Positions 1-9,791 of a stretch of 64,000 nt of DNA are shown in pieces (the first letter of the stretch is position 1; each line of letters begins with the position of its first letter). Source of the stretch: Brevundimonas sp. MF30-B (lineage in GTDB: Bacteria; Pseudomonadota; Alphaproteobacteria; Caulobacterales; Caulobacteraceae); assembly GCF_004683885.1 (NCBI RefSeq), contig NZ_CP038440.1:1460001-1524000 (forward strand), written 5' to 3'. A model generated the notes under the pieces. The model saw only the letters and a list, made by a program, of their open reading frames with translations, ran no database searches and had not been told where the DNA came from. The position numbers and the translations under genes are program-made.

Positions 1-3000
1 GTCGGCGGCGCGAACCACGGTGATCGGGCCGGAGGCGCGCGCCTCCGCCAAGTCATTGTCGATGATGCGGAAGCGCGTCAGCTGAAGCTGCAGGTTCGAC
101 GCCGACCCCTGGCGCAGGCCCAGGCGGCCCTGGCCGGACACCTGCCCGCCCGAGCCGTCATTGCCCTGGAACCGTTCGAGCACTGCGGTTGTATCGTCGA
201 AACGCGTGGCCAAGGCGACGTTGTCGAGCCGCAGACCGGTGGCCGTGTCGTTGAACGACCCTTGCGCCAGGTCCAGACGGCCGTTGACGCGCGGGGCGTT
301 GAGCGTGCCGCCCAGGGTGGCGTTGGCGTCGATCTGACCCGCCAGCGAGCGCTCGCCGCCCAGGAACAGGTCCCAGATGGGCTGAATCTGGCCGTTGATG
401 GCCACATCGCCGCTCATGTTGCGCGTCCGGGCGATGGCCAGGCGCAGCGGTGCGGCCGAGGTTTCGACCGGCAGAGTCACATTGGCCCGCGCCTGGACGG
501 CGTTGGGGCTGGAAGCGTTGGCCTGGATAGTGAGCGTGTCGCCGGCCAGATTGGCGTTCACCGTCCCGTCCACCGCAATGCCGCGGGGCGCGTCCACGCT
601 GCGCAGCTGCCGCAGGTCGATATTGGCCGAACCCGACAGGTCCGAGCCAGCGCCGCGCAGGGAGACGCGGCCGGTCACCTGGCCGCGCAGGTCGGGGGCG
701 ATGGAGCCGACCTCGACGCCTTGCAGATTGGCCTCGATGGAGGCGGCGCGGTCGTCCTGGCGCAGCTCGCCGGTCAGGAAGCCGCCGCCGACGCCCAGAT
801 CGGCGCGGATCACGCGGCCGGCGCCGCTGAAGGCCGCGACCAGCGGGGTGCGGGTGTTGAAGGCGATCTCGCGCACGCGGCCCGCGCCGTTCAGCGTCAC
901 GCTGGTGTCGTCTCCCCGGCGCGAGAATATCCCGTTGCCGTCGAAGTTGACCGGGTTCGGGCCGCCGACGTCGATGACCAGGGTGAAGGGCAGGCGCTCC
1001 AGCGTGCCCTGGCCGTTCAGGTCCAGGCTGCGGATGACGATGTCCGATCCGGCGGGGCGCATATTGCGGCCGGTGACGTTCAGGATGGCGGTCTGATCGC
1101 CCCCACCCTCGGTCAGGCGAACGCGCCCCTGCGCCTCGCCCGCCGCCAGGAAGGCGCCGGGGCGGGCGGTGAAGGTCAGGTCGGCGCTGGACGGCACATT
1201 GTCGGACAGGGCAATGGCGCCCTGGGCCGTGATCCCGCCGGCGTCCAAATCGACGTCCGACAGGCGGATGCGATCTCCACCCAGGAAGAAGTTGCCCGAG
1301 GCGCGCGCCGGTCCGTAGTTCGAGGCCGAAGTCAGGGCGACGCGGCCGTCGGACGAATCCGCGCCGCGACGGAAGCTGAGAACCAGGTCGGCCTGGGTCA
1401 GCTGCAGCGCCGCAACGTCGATGCGGTCGAAGCGGGCGCGCAGGTCGGCGCGCGGCTGAGCCAGGGTGCCGGTCAGGGCGCCGTCGCCGCTCATGTTGCC
1501 GACGATCTCGACCGGGCCGGCCGCAAAGGGGCCCTGGGCGTTCCAGTCCAGCGCCAGGCGCAGGCGGCCGCCGGTTTCGATCAGGCCCCTGGCGCCCGCC
1601 CGCGCCTGGGCGCCCGTCAGCTGGCCGCGGTCGATGGCGATCCGGCCGTCGTTGAACGATCCGGCGAGTTGCAGGCGGGGCGTCTGGCCCAGCAGGCGAT
1701 CCAGCTCGGCCATGCCGGTGACCAGGCGCTGGCCGCGGCCGTCGAAGGTCATGACCCACGGCGCGCCCGGGCGGGCGGACGAGGCCTGGATGGGGCCGCC
1801 GAAGGCGCCGCGCGCGCCGGGTTGTATGCGGCCGACGTCGGTGATGGCGGCGTTGCCCCGGAAGCCCAGGCCGCCGGTCAGATTGCGCTGGCCCGAGCCG
1901 GTCAGGGTCAGAGCCTGTCCGCGCGCGTCGATGCGGCGCAGCAGGAACGCGCCGTCAGGCAAGCGCGAGGCCTCCATCTGGACGCGCGGCGTGGCGCCCA
2001 GCAGGCCGCCGATGATGCCCTGGCCCGAACCGCCGGTCGCGCGGATGTCGCCGACCACGTCCATGCGGCCGTTGTTGACCGCGACGTTCAACGGGCCCGA
2101 AATGCGGGTGGCGCGATAAGATGCGATGTCGGCGCCCAGCAGGCTGGCCGAGCCGTCCAGCTTCCAGTTCTGGGCGTCGCCGGTGAAGACGCCGACATAG
2201 GCGGCCGGGCCGGCGATCGGTGTGCCGGCCAGGCGGCTGAGCGATCGGGTCGAAAGCTCCAGCCTCATGCCGTCGGGCGCCGAGCGGTCGCTCATGCGGA
2301 TAATTCCGGAGGCGCGGCTGTCGATGTTGTCGGCGTACAGCCGCCAACCCACGCCCTGGAAGCCTTCGCGGCGATCCGGCACGGCGGCGAAGCCGAAGCG
2401 GGCGGTGCGGCCGATGCGCTCGACGAAAGGCTCCAGCAGGTCCGAACCCGAGAAGTCGAAGAACCCCGACACACGCGCGCCGTCGTCGCCGCCGTAGCGG
2501 CCGCGCACGGTCAGGGGCGTGAACTCTCCGGTGCGCATGACCACGTCGACGATCTCGCCGTTGACCACGGCGGCCGCCGTGAACGGCTGGTCGGGGGAAT
2601 AGCCAAGCGCGCCGGCGATCGGGCCGCCCTGCGCCTCATTGGCGCGCAGATTGACGCGCAGGTCTTCGATGTCGCCCCCGAACACGGCGGCCAGGCGCAG
2701 ATAGTCGCCTTCGCGGCTGAGGCTGTAGGCGTTGACGTTGGCCGCCTTGGCTCCGCGGCGCGGAATGTCGGCGTCGCCCGACAGGCGCCACCGGCCGTAC
2801 TCCTTGGAGAAGTCCTCCATCAGTTCGACGCTGGCGGCGAAGCGGTCGATCTTGACGTCGATGGGCGTGGGGCCGCCCGGTTCGGTCGGCGGCTCGACGA
2901 TGGGCCGGCGGATGACGCGGATGTTGTCGGCCGAGATTTCGCTGGCGTGGAAGCGACGCATGACCAGGGGCCAATAGCTCCAGTCCACGCGGACGTTGGT

Positions 3001-3324
3001 GGCTTCGAGCCAGACGCCCTCTTCGTCGGTGACGGTGACGCGCGCCAGGCGGAAGTCGTTGAACAGATCGCCCGACAGGCCCTCGACGTTGATGCGGCCG
3101 TAGCGGCCGATCTTCTTGCCGGCGACGAAGCTGGTGACGAGGCCGCGGCCAGCGTCGGAGACGATGTACATCCGCCCGCCGACGGCCACGGCGATGGCCA
3201 GGGCCAGCAGGACGGCGACGCCGATGCCGCCGAAGAAGGCCAGGGCCTGCAGGCGGCTGCGCTTGCGCTTTTCGCGCTTGGCCGGGCTTTCCGGCGTTTC
3301 GACGGTAGGAGGGGTCTCGGTCAA
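1..3324 (-). CDS. tamB: TamB, inner-membrane translocation and assembly module subunit (3' end outside window)
   Basis: TamB spans the periplasm and works with TamA in outer-membrane protein or lipid trafficking. The frame is open for 1,108 codons from a TTG at 3324 to the window edge. The N-terminus is a short basic cytoplasmic stretch (about residues 12-20) and one membrane anchor (about 21-42). It continues with YGRINVEGLSGDLF and long beta-rich repeats typical of TamB/DUF490 proteins. The C-terminal DUF490 part, perhaps 200-400 residues, lies off the left edge. The TTG overlaps the TGA of tamA, so the pair looks translationally coupled. No ATG is available at this position; the first internal ATG would remove the anchor. 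Identification rests on domain style plus synteny with tamA. Confidence 0.9.
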   Translation of the reverse strand, partial: MTETPPTVETPESPAKREKRKRSRLQALAFFGGIGVAVLLALAIAVAVGGRMYIVSDAGRGLVTSFVAGKKIGRYGRINVEGLSGDLFNDFRLARVTVTDEEGVWLEATNVRVDWSYWPLVMRRFHASEISADNIRVIRRPIVEPPTEPGGPTPIDVKIDRFAASVELMEDFSKEYGRWRLSGDADIPRRGAKAANVNAYSLSREGDYLRLAAVFGGDIEDLRVNLRANEAQGGPIAGALGYSPDQPFTAAAVVNGEIVDVVMRTGEFTPLTVRGRYGGDDGARVSGFFDFSGSDLLEPFVERIGRTARFGFAAVPDRREGFQGVGWRLYADNIDSRASGIIRMSDRSAPDGMRLELSTRSLSRLAGTPIAGPAAYVGVFTGDAQNWKLDGSASLLGADIASYRATRISGPLNVAVNNGRMDVVGDIRATGGSGQGIIGGLLGATPRVQMEASRLPDGAFLLRRIDARGQALTLTGSGQRNLTGGLGFRGNAAITDVGRIQPGARGAFGGPIQASSARPGAPWVMTFDGRGQRLVTGMAELDRLLGQTPRLQLAGSFNDGRIAIDRGQLTGAQARAGARGLIETGGRLRLALDWNAQGPFAAGPVEIVGNMSGDGALTGTLAQPRADLRARFDRIDVAALQLTQADLVLSFRRGADSSDGRVALTSASNYGPARASGNFFLGGDRIRLSDVDLDAGGITAQGAIALSDNVPSSADLTFTARPGAFLAAGEAQGRVRLTEGGGDQTAILNVTGRNMRPAGSDIVIRSLDLNGQGTLERLPFTLVIDVGGPNPVNFDGNGIFSRRGDDTSVTLNGAGRVREIAFNTRTPLVAAFSGAGRVIRADLGVGGGFLTGELRQDDRAASIEANLQGVEVGSIAPDLRGQVTGRVSLRGAGSDLSGSANIDLRQLRSVDAPRGIAVDGTVNANLAGDTLTIQANASSPNAVQARANVTLPVETSAAPLRLAIARTRNMSGDVAINGQIQPIWDLFLGGERSLAGQIDANATLGGTLNAPRVNGRLDLAQGSFNDTATGLRLDNVALATRFDDTTAVLERFQGNDGSGGQVSGQGRLGLRQGSASNLQLQLTRFRIIDNDLAEARASGPITVVRAAD

Positions 3325-5105
3325 AACGCCTGGCCGATGCTGATGTAGAGCTGGAAGTCCGCGTCACCGTCGCGCTTGTCGAGCGGGAAGGCCACGTCGG
3401 CGCGGATCGGGCCGAACGGCAGCTTGTAGCGCACGCCGAAGCCGGCGCCGTAGCGCAGGTTGTTGAAGTTCGGCGTCTCCTGGAAGCCGATTGCGCCGGC
3501 GTCGACGAAGACCACGCCCTGGAAGCTGCGGCCGATGTCGCGGCGCACCTCCATCGAGGTTTCGAACAGACTCAAGCCCCCGCGCGGGGTGTTGTCGGGC
3601 AGGCGCGGGCCGACGCTTTGATAGCTGTAGCCGCGCACGGACCCGCCGCCGCCGGAATAGAACAGGCGGTCGGACGGCACGGTCAGCTCTTCGCCGCCGA
3701 TGATGGAGCCCAGGCGCACGCGCCCGGCCAGCACGGTGGTGGCGCCGTCGGTCAGGGGCAGATAGCCCGTCGCCTGGCCCTCGGTGCGCAGGAAGAAGAC
3801 GGTGTCGTCGCCGGCCACGGCCGTCGGCTGGGCCGAGACGAGCAGGCGATAGCCGCGCACCGGGTCCAGCGGATCGTTCGAGCGGTCCATGTAGACCGAG
3901 CTTCGTCCGGTCAGGATCGCCAAGTCGCGGTCAAAACGCACTGGAGCTTGGGTGATAGGATCGAACCGGGTCTCCCGATAGCGGCCCGCATCCAGCCCGA
4001 TGCCGTAGGTAAAGTATGAGGTCTTGCCGATCCGCTGCCTCAGGTCGGCCGCCGTGGTCAGGGCCAGGCGGCGATAGGCGTCGGTGTCTTCATAGACGAT
4101 GGCGGCGTCAAGGGTCAGCGTGCGGCCGGGCCGACGCCAGTGCGGCAGGCTGAGATCCACGCCCAGCCGGCTGTTGATGTCGGCCAAGCGCGCCTGGAAC
4201 CGCAGGGTGTCAGCGCGGCCGAAGCGATTGCGCCACGTCCAGATGCCTTCGACGCCAGAGCCTTCCGCCGTGGAGTAGGTCGCGCCAGCTTCCAGCAGGC
4301 GCGGCGGGCTGTCGGCCAGGGTGACGACGACCGGGCGAAGGCCCTGTTCGTCGGTTTGGGCGATGGGGGCGAGGGCGACGCCGACGCCGTCGTAGACGTT
4401 GGTTTCGAGCAGACGGCGCTCGAGTTCGGCCACATCCTCGGGATCGTAGACGTCCCCGGTCGTCCAGGGCGCCAGGCCGGCGACCCATTCGGGGCTGGTG
4501 ATGCCGCGCGTCAGCAGGCGGATGCCGTCCAGACGGACCAGGTCGCCGGATGCGATATTGTAGGTCGGGTCGACGGTGAAGGTGGCGTGATCGACCACCA
4601 CGCGCCGCGGCTCGGCGCGGGCGTCGGCATAGCCGCGTCGGGTCAGGGTGGAGACCACGCGCCCTTCAGCGGCGATGACATCGGCCGCGCGACCCGGTTC
4701 GCCCGGCGTCAGCTGGATGGCCTCGCGCGCGGCCGTCGCGCTTTCGGCGTCGGGCTCGGGCGCGCGCCAGGCGATGGTCGGTTCGGTCAGGACGAAGCGG
4801 CGGCCAGGCTCGACAGAAACGATGGCGACAGCCGTCTCCTCGCCCTCGACGATGTCTTCCAACACCGGCTGATAATAGCCCTCGGACCGCAGCAGGGCCT
4901 CGGCGGCCTCGACGCCTGCGCGGGCGCGACGGCGCGCCTCGAAGCGGTTGGCGGGCGGATTGTCCGTCTCTCCGATGGCCTGTTCCAGCTGACGGCGCAG
5001 TTCGGGTGAGACATCGCCTCTGATCTGAGCGCGCGGCTCGGCGAGGGCGGGAGCAGCGAAGGCGCAGGCGGCCGCGGCGACAAGAAGAGAGGAGCGGAAC
5101 GTCAA
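3321..5105 (-). CDS. tamA: TamA, Omp85-family outer-membrane protein
   Basis: This 594-residue protein has a signal peptide (about 1-22, ending ALA), a POTRA region (about 25-270) and a C-terminal 16-strand type barrel. The barrel carries the Omp85 signature SVRGY near residue 488 and ends in a terminal phenylalanine, as expected for BAM-inserted barrels. In the TAM complex it contacts TamB, whose gene overlaps its stop codon. Length and architecture fit TamA rather than BamA, which has five POTRA domains and about 750-800 residues. Confidence 0.93.
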   Translation of the reverse strand: MTFRSSLLVAAAACAFAAPALAEPRAQIRGDVSPELRRQLEQAIGETDNPPANRFEARRRARAGVEAAEALLRSEGYYQPVLEDIVEGEETAVAIVSVEPGRRFVLTEPTIAWRAPEPDAESATAAREAIQLTPGEPGRAADVIAAEGRVVSTLTRRGYADARAEPRRVVVDHATFTVDPTYNIASGDLVRLDGIRLLTRGITSPEWVAGLAPWTTGDVYDPEDVAELERRLLETNVYDGVGVALAPIAQTDEQGLRPVVVTLADSPPRLLEAGATYSTAEGSGVEGIWTWRNRFGRADTLRFQARLADINSRLGVDLSLPHWRRPGRTLTLDAAIVYEDTDAYRRLALTTAADLRQRIGKTSYFTYGIGLDAGRYRETRFDPITQAPVRFDRDLAILTGRSSVYMDRSNDPLDPVRGYRLLVSAQPTAVAGDDTVFFLRTEGQATGYLPLTDGATTVLAGRVRLGSIIGGEELTVPSDRLFYSGGGGSVRGYSYQSVGPRLPDNTPRGGLSLFETSMEVRRDIGRSFQGVVFVDAGAIGFQETPNFNNLRYGAGFGVRYKLPFGPIRADVAFPLDKRDGDADFQLYISIGQAF

Positions 5106-5166
5106 ACCCAGGCCTTGCAGTCGGGCCGCATGGAGGCGGCGATCGGAAACACGCGGTCGTCGCCGC

Positions 5167-5427
5167 TCAGTAGAACATCGTCTCGCTTTCGGGGCGCACG
5201 GTCTCTTCCGACGTCCGCTCTTCGGGCGGCAGGGCCGAGGCGTCGATGGGAGGGCTTTCCGGCGCCGTCTCGACCACAGGCGCGGCCGAGCCCTCCGCCG
5301 GCGTCGCCTCGACCGTCACCTCCGGGATGTCCGACCGTTCGGCTGCCTGATCGTTGCGAGGCTCATCGCAGGCGCTCACGGCGATGGTCAGCCCTGCGGC
5401 CACGAAAAGCAGAAGCGACTGTTTCAT
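5167..5427 (-). CDS. small lipoprotein of unknown function
   Basis: An 86-residue protein begins MKQSLLLFVAAG and has a lipobox-like ending (AVSAC) at about residue 20, followed by an acidic, proline- and glutamate-rich tail with no recognisable domain. It is predicted to be acylated on the cysteine. The ATG at 5427 is chosen over an upstream in-frame start because the signal peptide begins exactly there. It lies upstream of tamA on the same strand (about 60 bp gap), but a functional link is not evident. The function is unknown. Confidence 0.65.
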   Translation of the reverse strand: MKQSLLLFVAAGLTIAVSACDEPRNDQAAERSDIPEVTVEATPAEGSAAPVVETAPESPPIDASALPPEERTSEETVRPESETMFY

Positions 5428-5552
5428 CTCACGGACTCCCCGAACTCGATCCGCAACGCGGACTTGCATGCAAGGTTCCCCGCACTGCGGCGATGGTGCG
5501 GCAACGAAACCTTACCCTTTTCAGGGTCTAGTCGATCCGGGAGAGGAATAAA

Positions 5553-7295
5553 ATGCAGCAGTCGACCTACGCCATCGTCGCGGAGGTGCGCTTTCGGGAG
5601 CTGAAGACCCGCATCGGCCTGGCCGCGTTCATCGGTCTGGTCGCCTGGGTTCTTTCGCCCTCGATCTTCCCACTTGTGTGGTTCGGCGCGGTGGTCGTCA
5701 GCCAGATGATCGACTGGCTGGTGTTTCGTCCTTTCCGCCTCAAACCCGAGCGGCCGGTGACGCTCAGCCGCAAGATCGTCTGTTGCGTTACGGCCAGCCT
5801 GAGCGTCGTCGTCTATTCATCCATCGCCGCCTATCTGTGGTTCACGGCCGGCGAGGTCGGGCGCCTGTTCGCCATTGTCCAGGTGGCGGGCGGCCTGCTG
5901 CACGTCAGCCTGCACATGCACGAGGTGCGTCCCCTGCTGCTGTCGGCCGCCATACCGCACGGCCTGTACTTTTTGGGCCTGCCGATTCTGAGCGCATGGA
6001 TCACCGGACAGAGGCATGTCGCCCTGATCGCCTTGGGCGGCGTGCTCTATCTGATGCACCTGGTCGTCGCCGTGCGGCAAAGCTCAAGCACCAACAACGC
6101 CCTGCGACGCGCCAATGAGGTGGCGGATCAGGAGCGCCGCAAGGCCGAGGTCGCCAGCGCGGCCAAGTCCGACTTCCTGGCGGTCATCAGCCACGAAATC
6201 CGCACGCCGATGAACGCGGTCATCTCCTCGGCGAACCTGCTGCGCCGCACCCGGCTCGACAAGGATCAGCAGGAACATGTGGCCATGCTGACCGAGGCCG
6301 GCGATGTGCTGATGGGGCTGCTAAACGACGTGCTCGACTTCTCGAAGATCGAGGCGGGCCGGATGTCCTTGGAATCGGCCGAAATGGATTTGCGCGACCG
6401 GCTGTCCATGCTGGAGCGGATGTGGCAGCCTCGCGCAGAGGCGAACGGGGTCGAATTGACTGTCCGCGTGGCGCCGGACGCGCCGGACTGCATACTGACG
6501 GACCCCCTGCGGCTGCAGCAGATCCTGTTCAACCTGATCTCCAACGCCGTGAAGTTCACGGATCAGGGTCGAATAGACGTCACGGCGGAATGGGACGCGG
6601 GCGAAGGGCGTCTCAACGTGACGGTCAGGGACACCGGTTGCGGCATTCCGGCAGAGAGACTGGCCCGCGTCTTCGACAGCTTCGAGCAGGCCGACGCCGG
6701 TACGACGCGTCGCTACGGCGGAACCGGCCTGGGCCTGGCGATCAGCCGGCGCCTGGCGGAGCTGATGGGCGGATCGCTGACGGCCGCCAGTCGGGAAGGG
6801 GAGGGCTCGGCGTTCGTCCTGAGCCTTCCGGCGCAGGTCGTTGATGCGTCGAGCTCGCGGCCCGTGAAGCCCGAGGCGGATGGGCAGGCCCTGTTTGGCC
6901 GATCGGTGCTCGTGGTCGACGACCACGAGGTGAATCGCCGCATTGTCGGCTTGCTGCTCCAACCGCACGGACTGCGCCTGACGTTCGCGGTCAACGGTGA
7001 GGAAGCGGTGGAGATTGCTCGCAACGCCGAATTCGACGTGGTGCTGATGGACATGCAGATGCCGGTCATGGACGGGCTGGAGGCCACGCGCGCCATTCGC
7101 AGCGAGGGCCCCAATATCGACACGCCGATCATCGCTCTGACGGCCAACGCCATGGACAATCACCGCGCGGCCTGGGACGCGGTCGGCGTTCGGGCCTTCC
7201 TGACCAAGCCGATCGAACCAACCCTGTTGGTGACCGCCCTGGCGGAGGCCTGCGCCTCACCCCGCGACGATCAGGCCCAGCGCGCCAAGGCCTGA
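5553..7295 (+). CDS. membrane-bound hybrid sensor histidine kinase with receiver domain
   Basis: A 580-residue hybrid kinase. The N-terminal 170 residues hold about five or six hydrophobic segments with no classical periplasmic sensor. HisKA follows, with the H-box SHEIRTP (His214), then a HATPase domain with N-box (NLISNAVKFT), DTGCGIP and GTGLGLAIS motifs. A C-terminal receiver carries the phospho-acceptor Asp500 (VVLMDMQMP) and the conserved Lys (TKP). A purine-rich SD (GGGAGAGG) precedes the ATG. No partner regulator gene is adjacent, so it probably feeds a phosphorelay encoded elsewhere. The 3' end overlaps the convergent CoA-transferase gene by 25 bp. Confidence 0.92.
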   Translation: MQQSTYAIVAEVRFRELKTRIGLAAFIGLVAWVLSPSIFPLVWFGAVVVSQMIDWLVFRPFRLKPERPVTLSRKIVCCVTASLSVVVYSSIAAYLWFTAGEVGRLFAIVQVAGGLLHVSLHMHEVRPLLLSAAIPHGLYFLGLPILSAWITGQRHVALIALGGVLYLMHLVVAVRQSSSTNNALRRANEVADQERRKAEVASAAKSDFLAVISHEIRTPMNAVISSANLLRRTRLDKDQQEHVAMLTEAGDVLMGLLNDVLDFSKIEAGRMSLESAEMDLRDRLSMLERMWQPRAEANGVELTVRVAPDAPDCILTDPLRLQQILFNLISNAVKFTDQGRIDVTAEWDAGEGRLNVTVRDTGCGIPAERLARVFDSFEQADAGTTRRYGGTGLGLAISRRLAELMGGSLTAASREGEGSAFVLSLPAQVVDASSSRPVKPEADGQALFGRSVLVVDDHEVNRRIVGLLLQPHGLRLTFAVNGEEAVEIARNAEFDVVLMDMQMPVMDGLEATRAIRSEGPNIDTPIIALTANAMDNHRAAWDAVGVRAFLTKPIEPTLLVTALAEACASPRDDQAQRAKA

Positions 7296-8344
7296 TCGGG
7301 GGCGAGCGCAGGCGGGATCGACGTCGCCTCGGGCGCGTCACCGTCGAATCTCGGGGCAGGCTGGGGCGCGCCGCCCGCGAACGCCGCTCTGGCCAGATTG
7401 TGCGGATGCTCGCGCGCCTCGGCCAGAGTCAGAACGGGCGTCACGCAGGCTTCGGTTCCCATGAAGTGGGCGGCCCAGTCGTCTCGGTCGCGTCCGGCGA
7501 AGGCCGTTGCGAAACGGGCATGTAGACCCGGCCAAGTCGCAAGATCGTATTGCGGCGCCTCGACTGCGGGGATGTCGAGGCCCGCGAGCAGGGCGGCGTA
7601 GAAGCGGGGCTCAAGGGCCCCCACCGCCACGAAGCGGCCGTCGCGGCAGGCGTAGCACCGGTAGAAGGGCGCGCCGCCGTCCAGCAGGTTGGCGCCGCGA
7701 CGATCCGACCAAAGGCCTCGCGCTTCCAAGGCGTGGAACAGACTGGTCAGCAGAGCCGATCCGTCGGTCATGGCGGCGTCCACCACCACGCCGCGCCCCG
7801 TCGCGCGGGCCTGAACGAGAGCCGCCAGCAGTCCGGAGACCATCATCATGGCGCCTCCGCCGTAGTCTCCGATCAGGTTGAGCGGCGGACGGGGGGGTCT
7901 GTCGGGCTCGCCGATGTGATGCAGGGCGCCGGACAAGGCGATGTAGTTGATGTCGTGGCCGACCTGGTCCGCCAAAGGCCCGGTCTGCCCCCAGCCGGTG
8001 ACCCGAGCGTAGACCAGCTGCGGGTTCGCCCTCTGCAGGGCTTCCGGCCCCAACCCCAGACGCTCCATGACTCCGGGCCGAAAGCCTTCGATGACGGCGT
8101 CCGCGCGCCCCGCCAGATGCTTGACCGTCGCCAGATCGTCGTCCGACTTGAGATCGACTGGCAGGGCCGGCCGCCCGCGGTGCAGGATTTCGCCGCCCAC
8201 GTCGTCGAACACGGCGGCCGGCGCGCCTCCGCCGCGCGTCAGGCGAATGACGTCGGCGCCGAAGTCCGCCAGGACCATTCCGGCGAAGGTCACCGGGCCC
8301 AGACCGTCGAACTCGAGAATGCGCACGCCCGCCAGAGGTCTCAT
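7271..8344 (-). CDS. CaiB/BaiF (family III) CoA-transferase, alpha-methylacyl-CoA racemase type
   Basis: A 357-residue family III CoA-transferase-fold protein starting PLAGVRILEF. The racemase catalytic pair is present: His130 (GHDINYIALSG) and Asp160 (LIGDYGGG), with the same 30-residue spacing as His126/Asp156 of mycobacterial MCR. It would interconvert the (R)- and (S)-2-methylacyl-CoA forms needed for beta-oxidation of branched acyl chains. A true CoA-transferase would use only the Asp and usually lacks the HDINY context. It is a single gene in its locus, convergent with the kinase gene. Confidence 0.85.
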   Translation of the reverse strand: MRPLAGVRILEFDGLGPVTFAGMVLADFGADVIRLTRGGGAPAAVFDDVGGEILHRGRPALPVDLKSDDDLATVKHLAGRADAVIEGFRPGVMERLGLGPEALQRANPQLVYARVTGWGQTGPLADQVGHDINYIALSGALHHIGEPDRPPRPPLNLIGDYGGGAMMMVSGLLAALVQARATGRGVVVDAAMTDGSALLTSLFHALEARGLWSDRRGANLLDGGAPFYRCYACRDGRFVAVGALEPRFYAALLAGLDIPAVEAPQYDLATWPGLHARFATAFAGRDRDDWAAHFMGTEACVTPVLTLAEAREHPHNLARAAFAGGAPQPAPRFDGDAPEATSIPPALAPDQALARWA

Positions 8345-8403
8345 GCCCTCTGGCTAGCGGTCATCAGGGAAAAAATCGAGGGGAAGGCGGTCGGCGGGCC
8401 GGA

Positions 8404-8480
8404 TGGTACGTCCTCTCGGGCTCGAACCGAGGACCCTCTGATTAAAAGTCAGATGCTCTAACCAACTGAGCTAAGGACGC
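8404..8480 (-). tRNA. tRNA-Lys (anticodon TTT)
   Basis: A 77-nt cloverleaf on the minus strand: acceptor stem GCGTCCT paired with AGGACGT (closing G-U), D-arm GCTCAGTTGGTTAGAGC, anticodon loop CTTTTAA, T-loop TTCGAGC, discriminator A and an encoded CCA. The anticodon TTT reads AAA/AAG. Confidence 0.97.
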
Positions 8481-8699
8481 ATGCTTTCCGGCGCCGCCGA
8501 CGCGGGGCGTCTTCTGTTGCAAACCGCCTGCGCGGTCAAGGCGCTGCGCCGATTTTCCTGGATTATGGGGATTGAGGGCGTGAGCGGCCCGCCGCGAGGC
8601 GTCGGGGGGTTGCATGGGCGGGCCGCTGGTCGCCCACCGTGTTGCAACAAGCGGTGGTGACAGTCGCATAACATCCGGTCGCCGCCTTGGTTCCGACCG
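8481..8699. other. intergenic region, no gene seen
   Basis: About 220 bp between the tRNA-Lys 5' end and the exonuclease stop codon. Open frames here run antisense or into the tRNA and have no SD or family resemblance. It must contain the tRNA promoter, but I cannot point to convincing boxes. Confidence 0.5.
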
Positions 8700-9743
8700 T
8701 CAGCCGTCGTCGGCGACCGGGGCCGGCGCAGCCTCGTCGTCGTCTTCCTCCTCATAGCCCACCAGACGCAGGGCGCGGGCCTTCAATCCGTTCAGCTCGG
8801 CCCAGCGGCAAAGGCCTTCCTCGCGGCCGTGGGTGATCCAGATTTCGTCCGGGCGCAGCTCCTGGAAGGTCGCCGTCAGTTCGGTCCAATCGGCGTGGTC
8901 TGAGATGACGAGCGGCAGCTCCACGCCGCGCTGGCGCGCCCGCGCCTTCACTCCCATCCAGCCGGAGGCGAAGGCGGTCACTGGGTCGGCGAAACGCCGC
9001 GCCCACCGGTCCTGTATCGCCGAAGGCGGCGCGATGACGACTTCGCCGCCGAGCGCGTCCTTGCCCAGGCCGGTGGCCGGCGCCAGCGGACCCAGATCGA
9101 CGCCTTCGCGTTCGTAGAGGCGGTTCAGCCGCTCAAGTGCGCCATGGACGTAGATGGTGCGCTCCCATCCGCCCTCGCGCAGCAGACGGATCACGCGCTG
9201 GGCCTTGCCGAGCGCATAGGCGCCGACCAGATGCGCCCGCTCCGGAAACTGGCCGAGGGACTGGATCAGCCGGCCGATCTCCTCCTCGTCAGGCGGGTGG
9301 GTGAAGACGGGAAGGCCGAAGGTGGCCTCGGATATGAAGACATGGCACGGCACGGGCTCGAACGACGCGCAGGTCGGGTCGCGCCGCCGCTTGTAGTCGC
9401 CGGACGCCACCATGGTCAGGCCGCGCCAGCTGACTACGGCCTGGGCTGAGCCCAGGACGTGTCCCGCCGGGACCAGTCGGACATCCACGCCGTTGTGAGA
9501 GGCGGTTTCTCCATAGGGCGAAGGCTGGCGGCGTCCCGCGAAATCCTCGCCATACCGTTCCGCCATGATCGCCAGGGTCTGGGGCGTGGCCAGCACGGCG
9601 CCGTGGCCTGATCGGGCGTGATCGGAATGCCCATGGGTCACCACCGCGCGATCCACCGGCCGCACGGGGTCGATGTAGAAGTCGCCGGGCGGGCAGTACA
9701 GGCCGTGGGGCGTGGGACGGAGAAGGTCTTCAGGACGAATCAT
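8700..9743 (-). CDS. ligase-associated DNA exonuclease (metallo-beta-lactamase / beta-CASP fold)
   Basis: A 347-residue protein of the YSH1-like metallo-beta-lactamase superfamily. The zinc motif THGHSDH (His37, His39, Asp41, His42) follows a typical N-terminus (GLYCPPGDFYIDP). Further metal or beta-CASP motifs include PAGHVLGSAQ, SGDYKRRRDPT and SDHADW. In many bacteria this family is encoded with an ATP-dependent DNA ligase and the helicase Lhr. Here it stands alone, divergent from two thioesterase genes. A role in DNA end processing is inferred from the family. The acidic C-terminal tail looks dispensable. Confidence 0.88.
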   Translation of the reverse strand: MIRPEDLLRPTPHGLYCPPGDFYIDPVRPVDRAVVTHGHSDHARSGHGAVLATPQTLAIMAERYGEDFAGRRQPSPYGETASHNGVDVRLVPAGHVLGSAQAVVSWRGLTMVASGDYKRRRDPTCASFEPVPCHVFISEATFGLPVFTHPPDEEEIGRLIQSLGQFPERAHLVGAYALGKAQRVIRLLREGGWERTIYVHGALERLNRLYEREGVDLGPLAPATGLGKDALGGEVVIAPPSAIQDRWARRFADPVTAFASGWMGVKARARQRGVELPLVISDHADWTELTATFQELRPDEIWITHGREEGLCRWAELNGLKARALRLVGYEEEDDDEAAPAPVADDG

Positions 9744-9791
9744 GGCGTAGGTCGGCGTCGCGGACGGGCCCGCCAGTGCTAAGGTCTCGCC

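Noticed and set aside
262..3348. Plus-strand open frame of 1,028 codons
   Set aside because: It runs antisense to tamB, whose minus-strand frame has a TM anchor and TamB repeats. The plus frame is low-complexity Ala/Gly/Arg/Gln typical of high-GC shadow frames.
8442..8669. 75-codon ORF ending LAQLVRASDF
   Set aside because: Its end lies in the tRNA-Lys gene, a well-known spurious ORF pattern.
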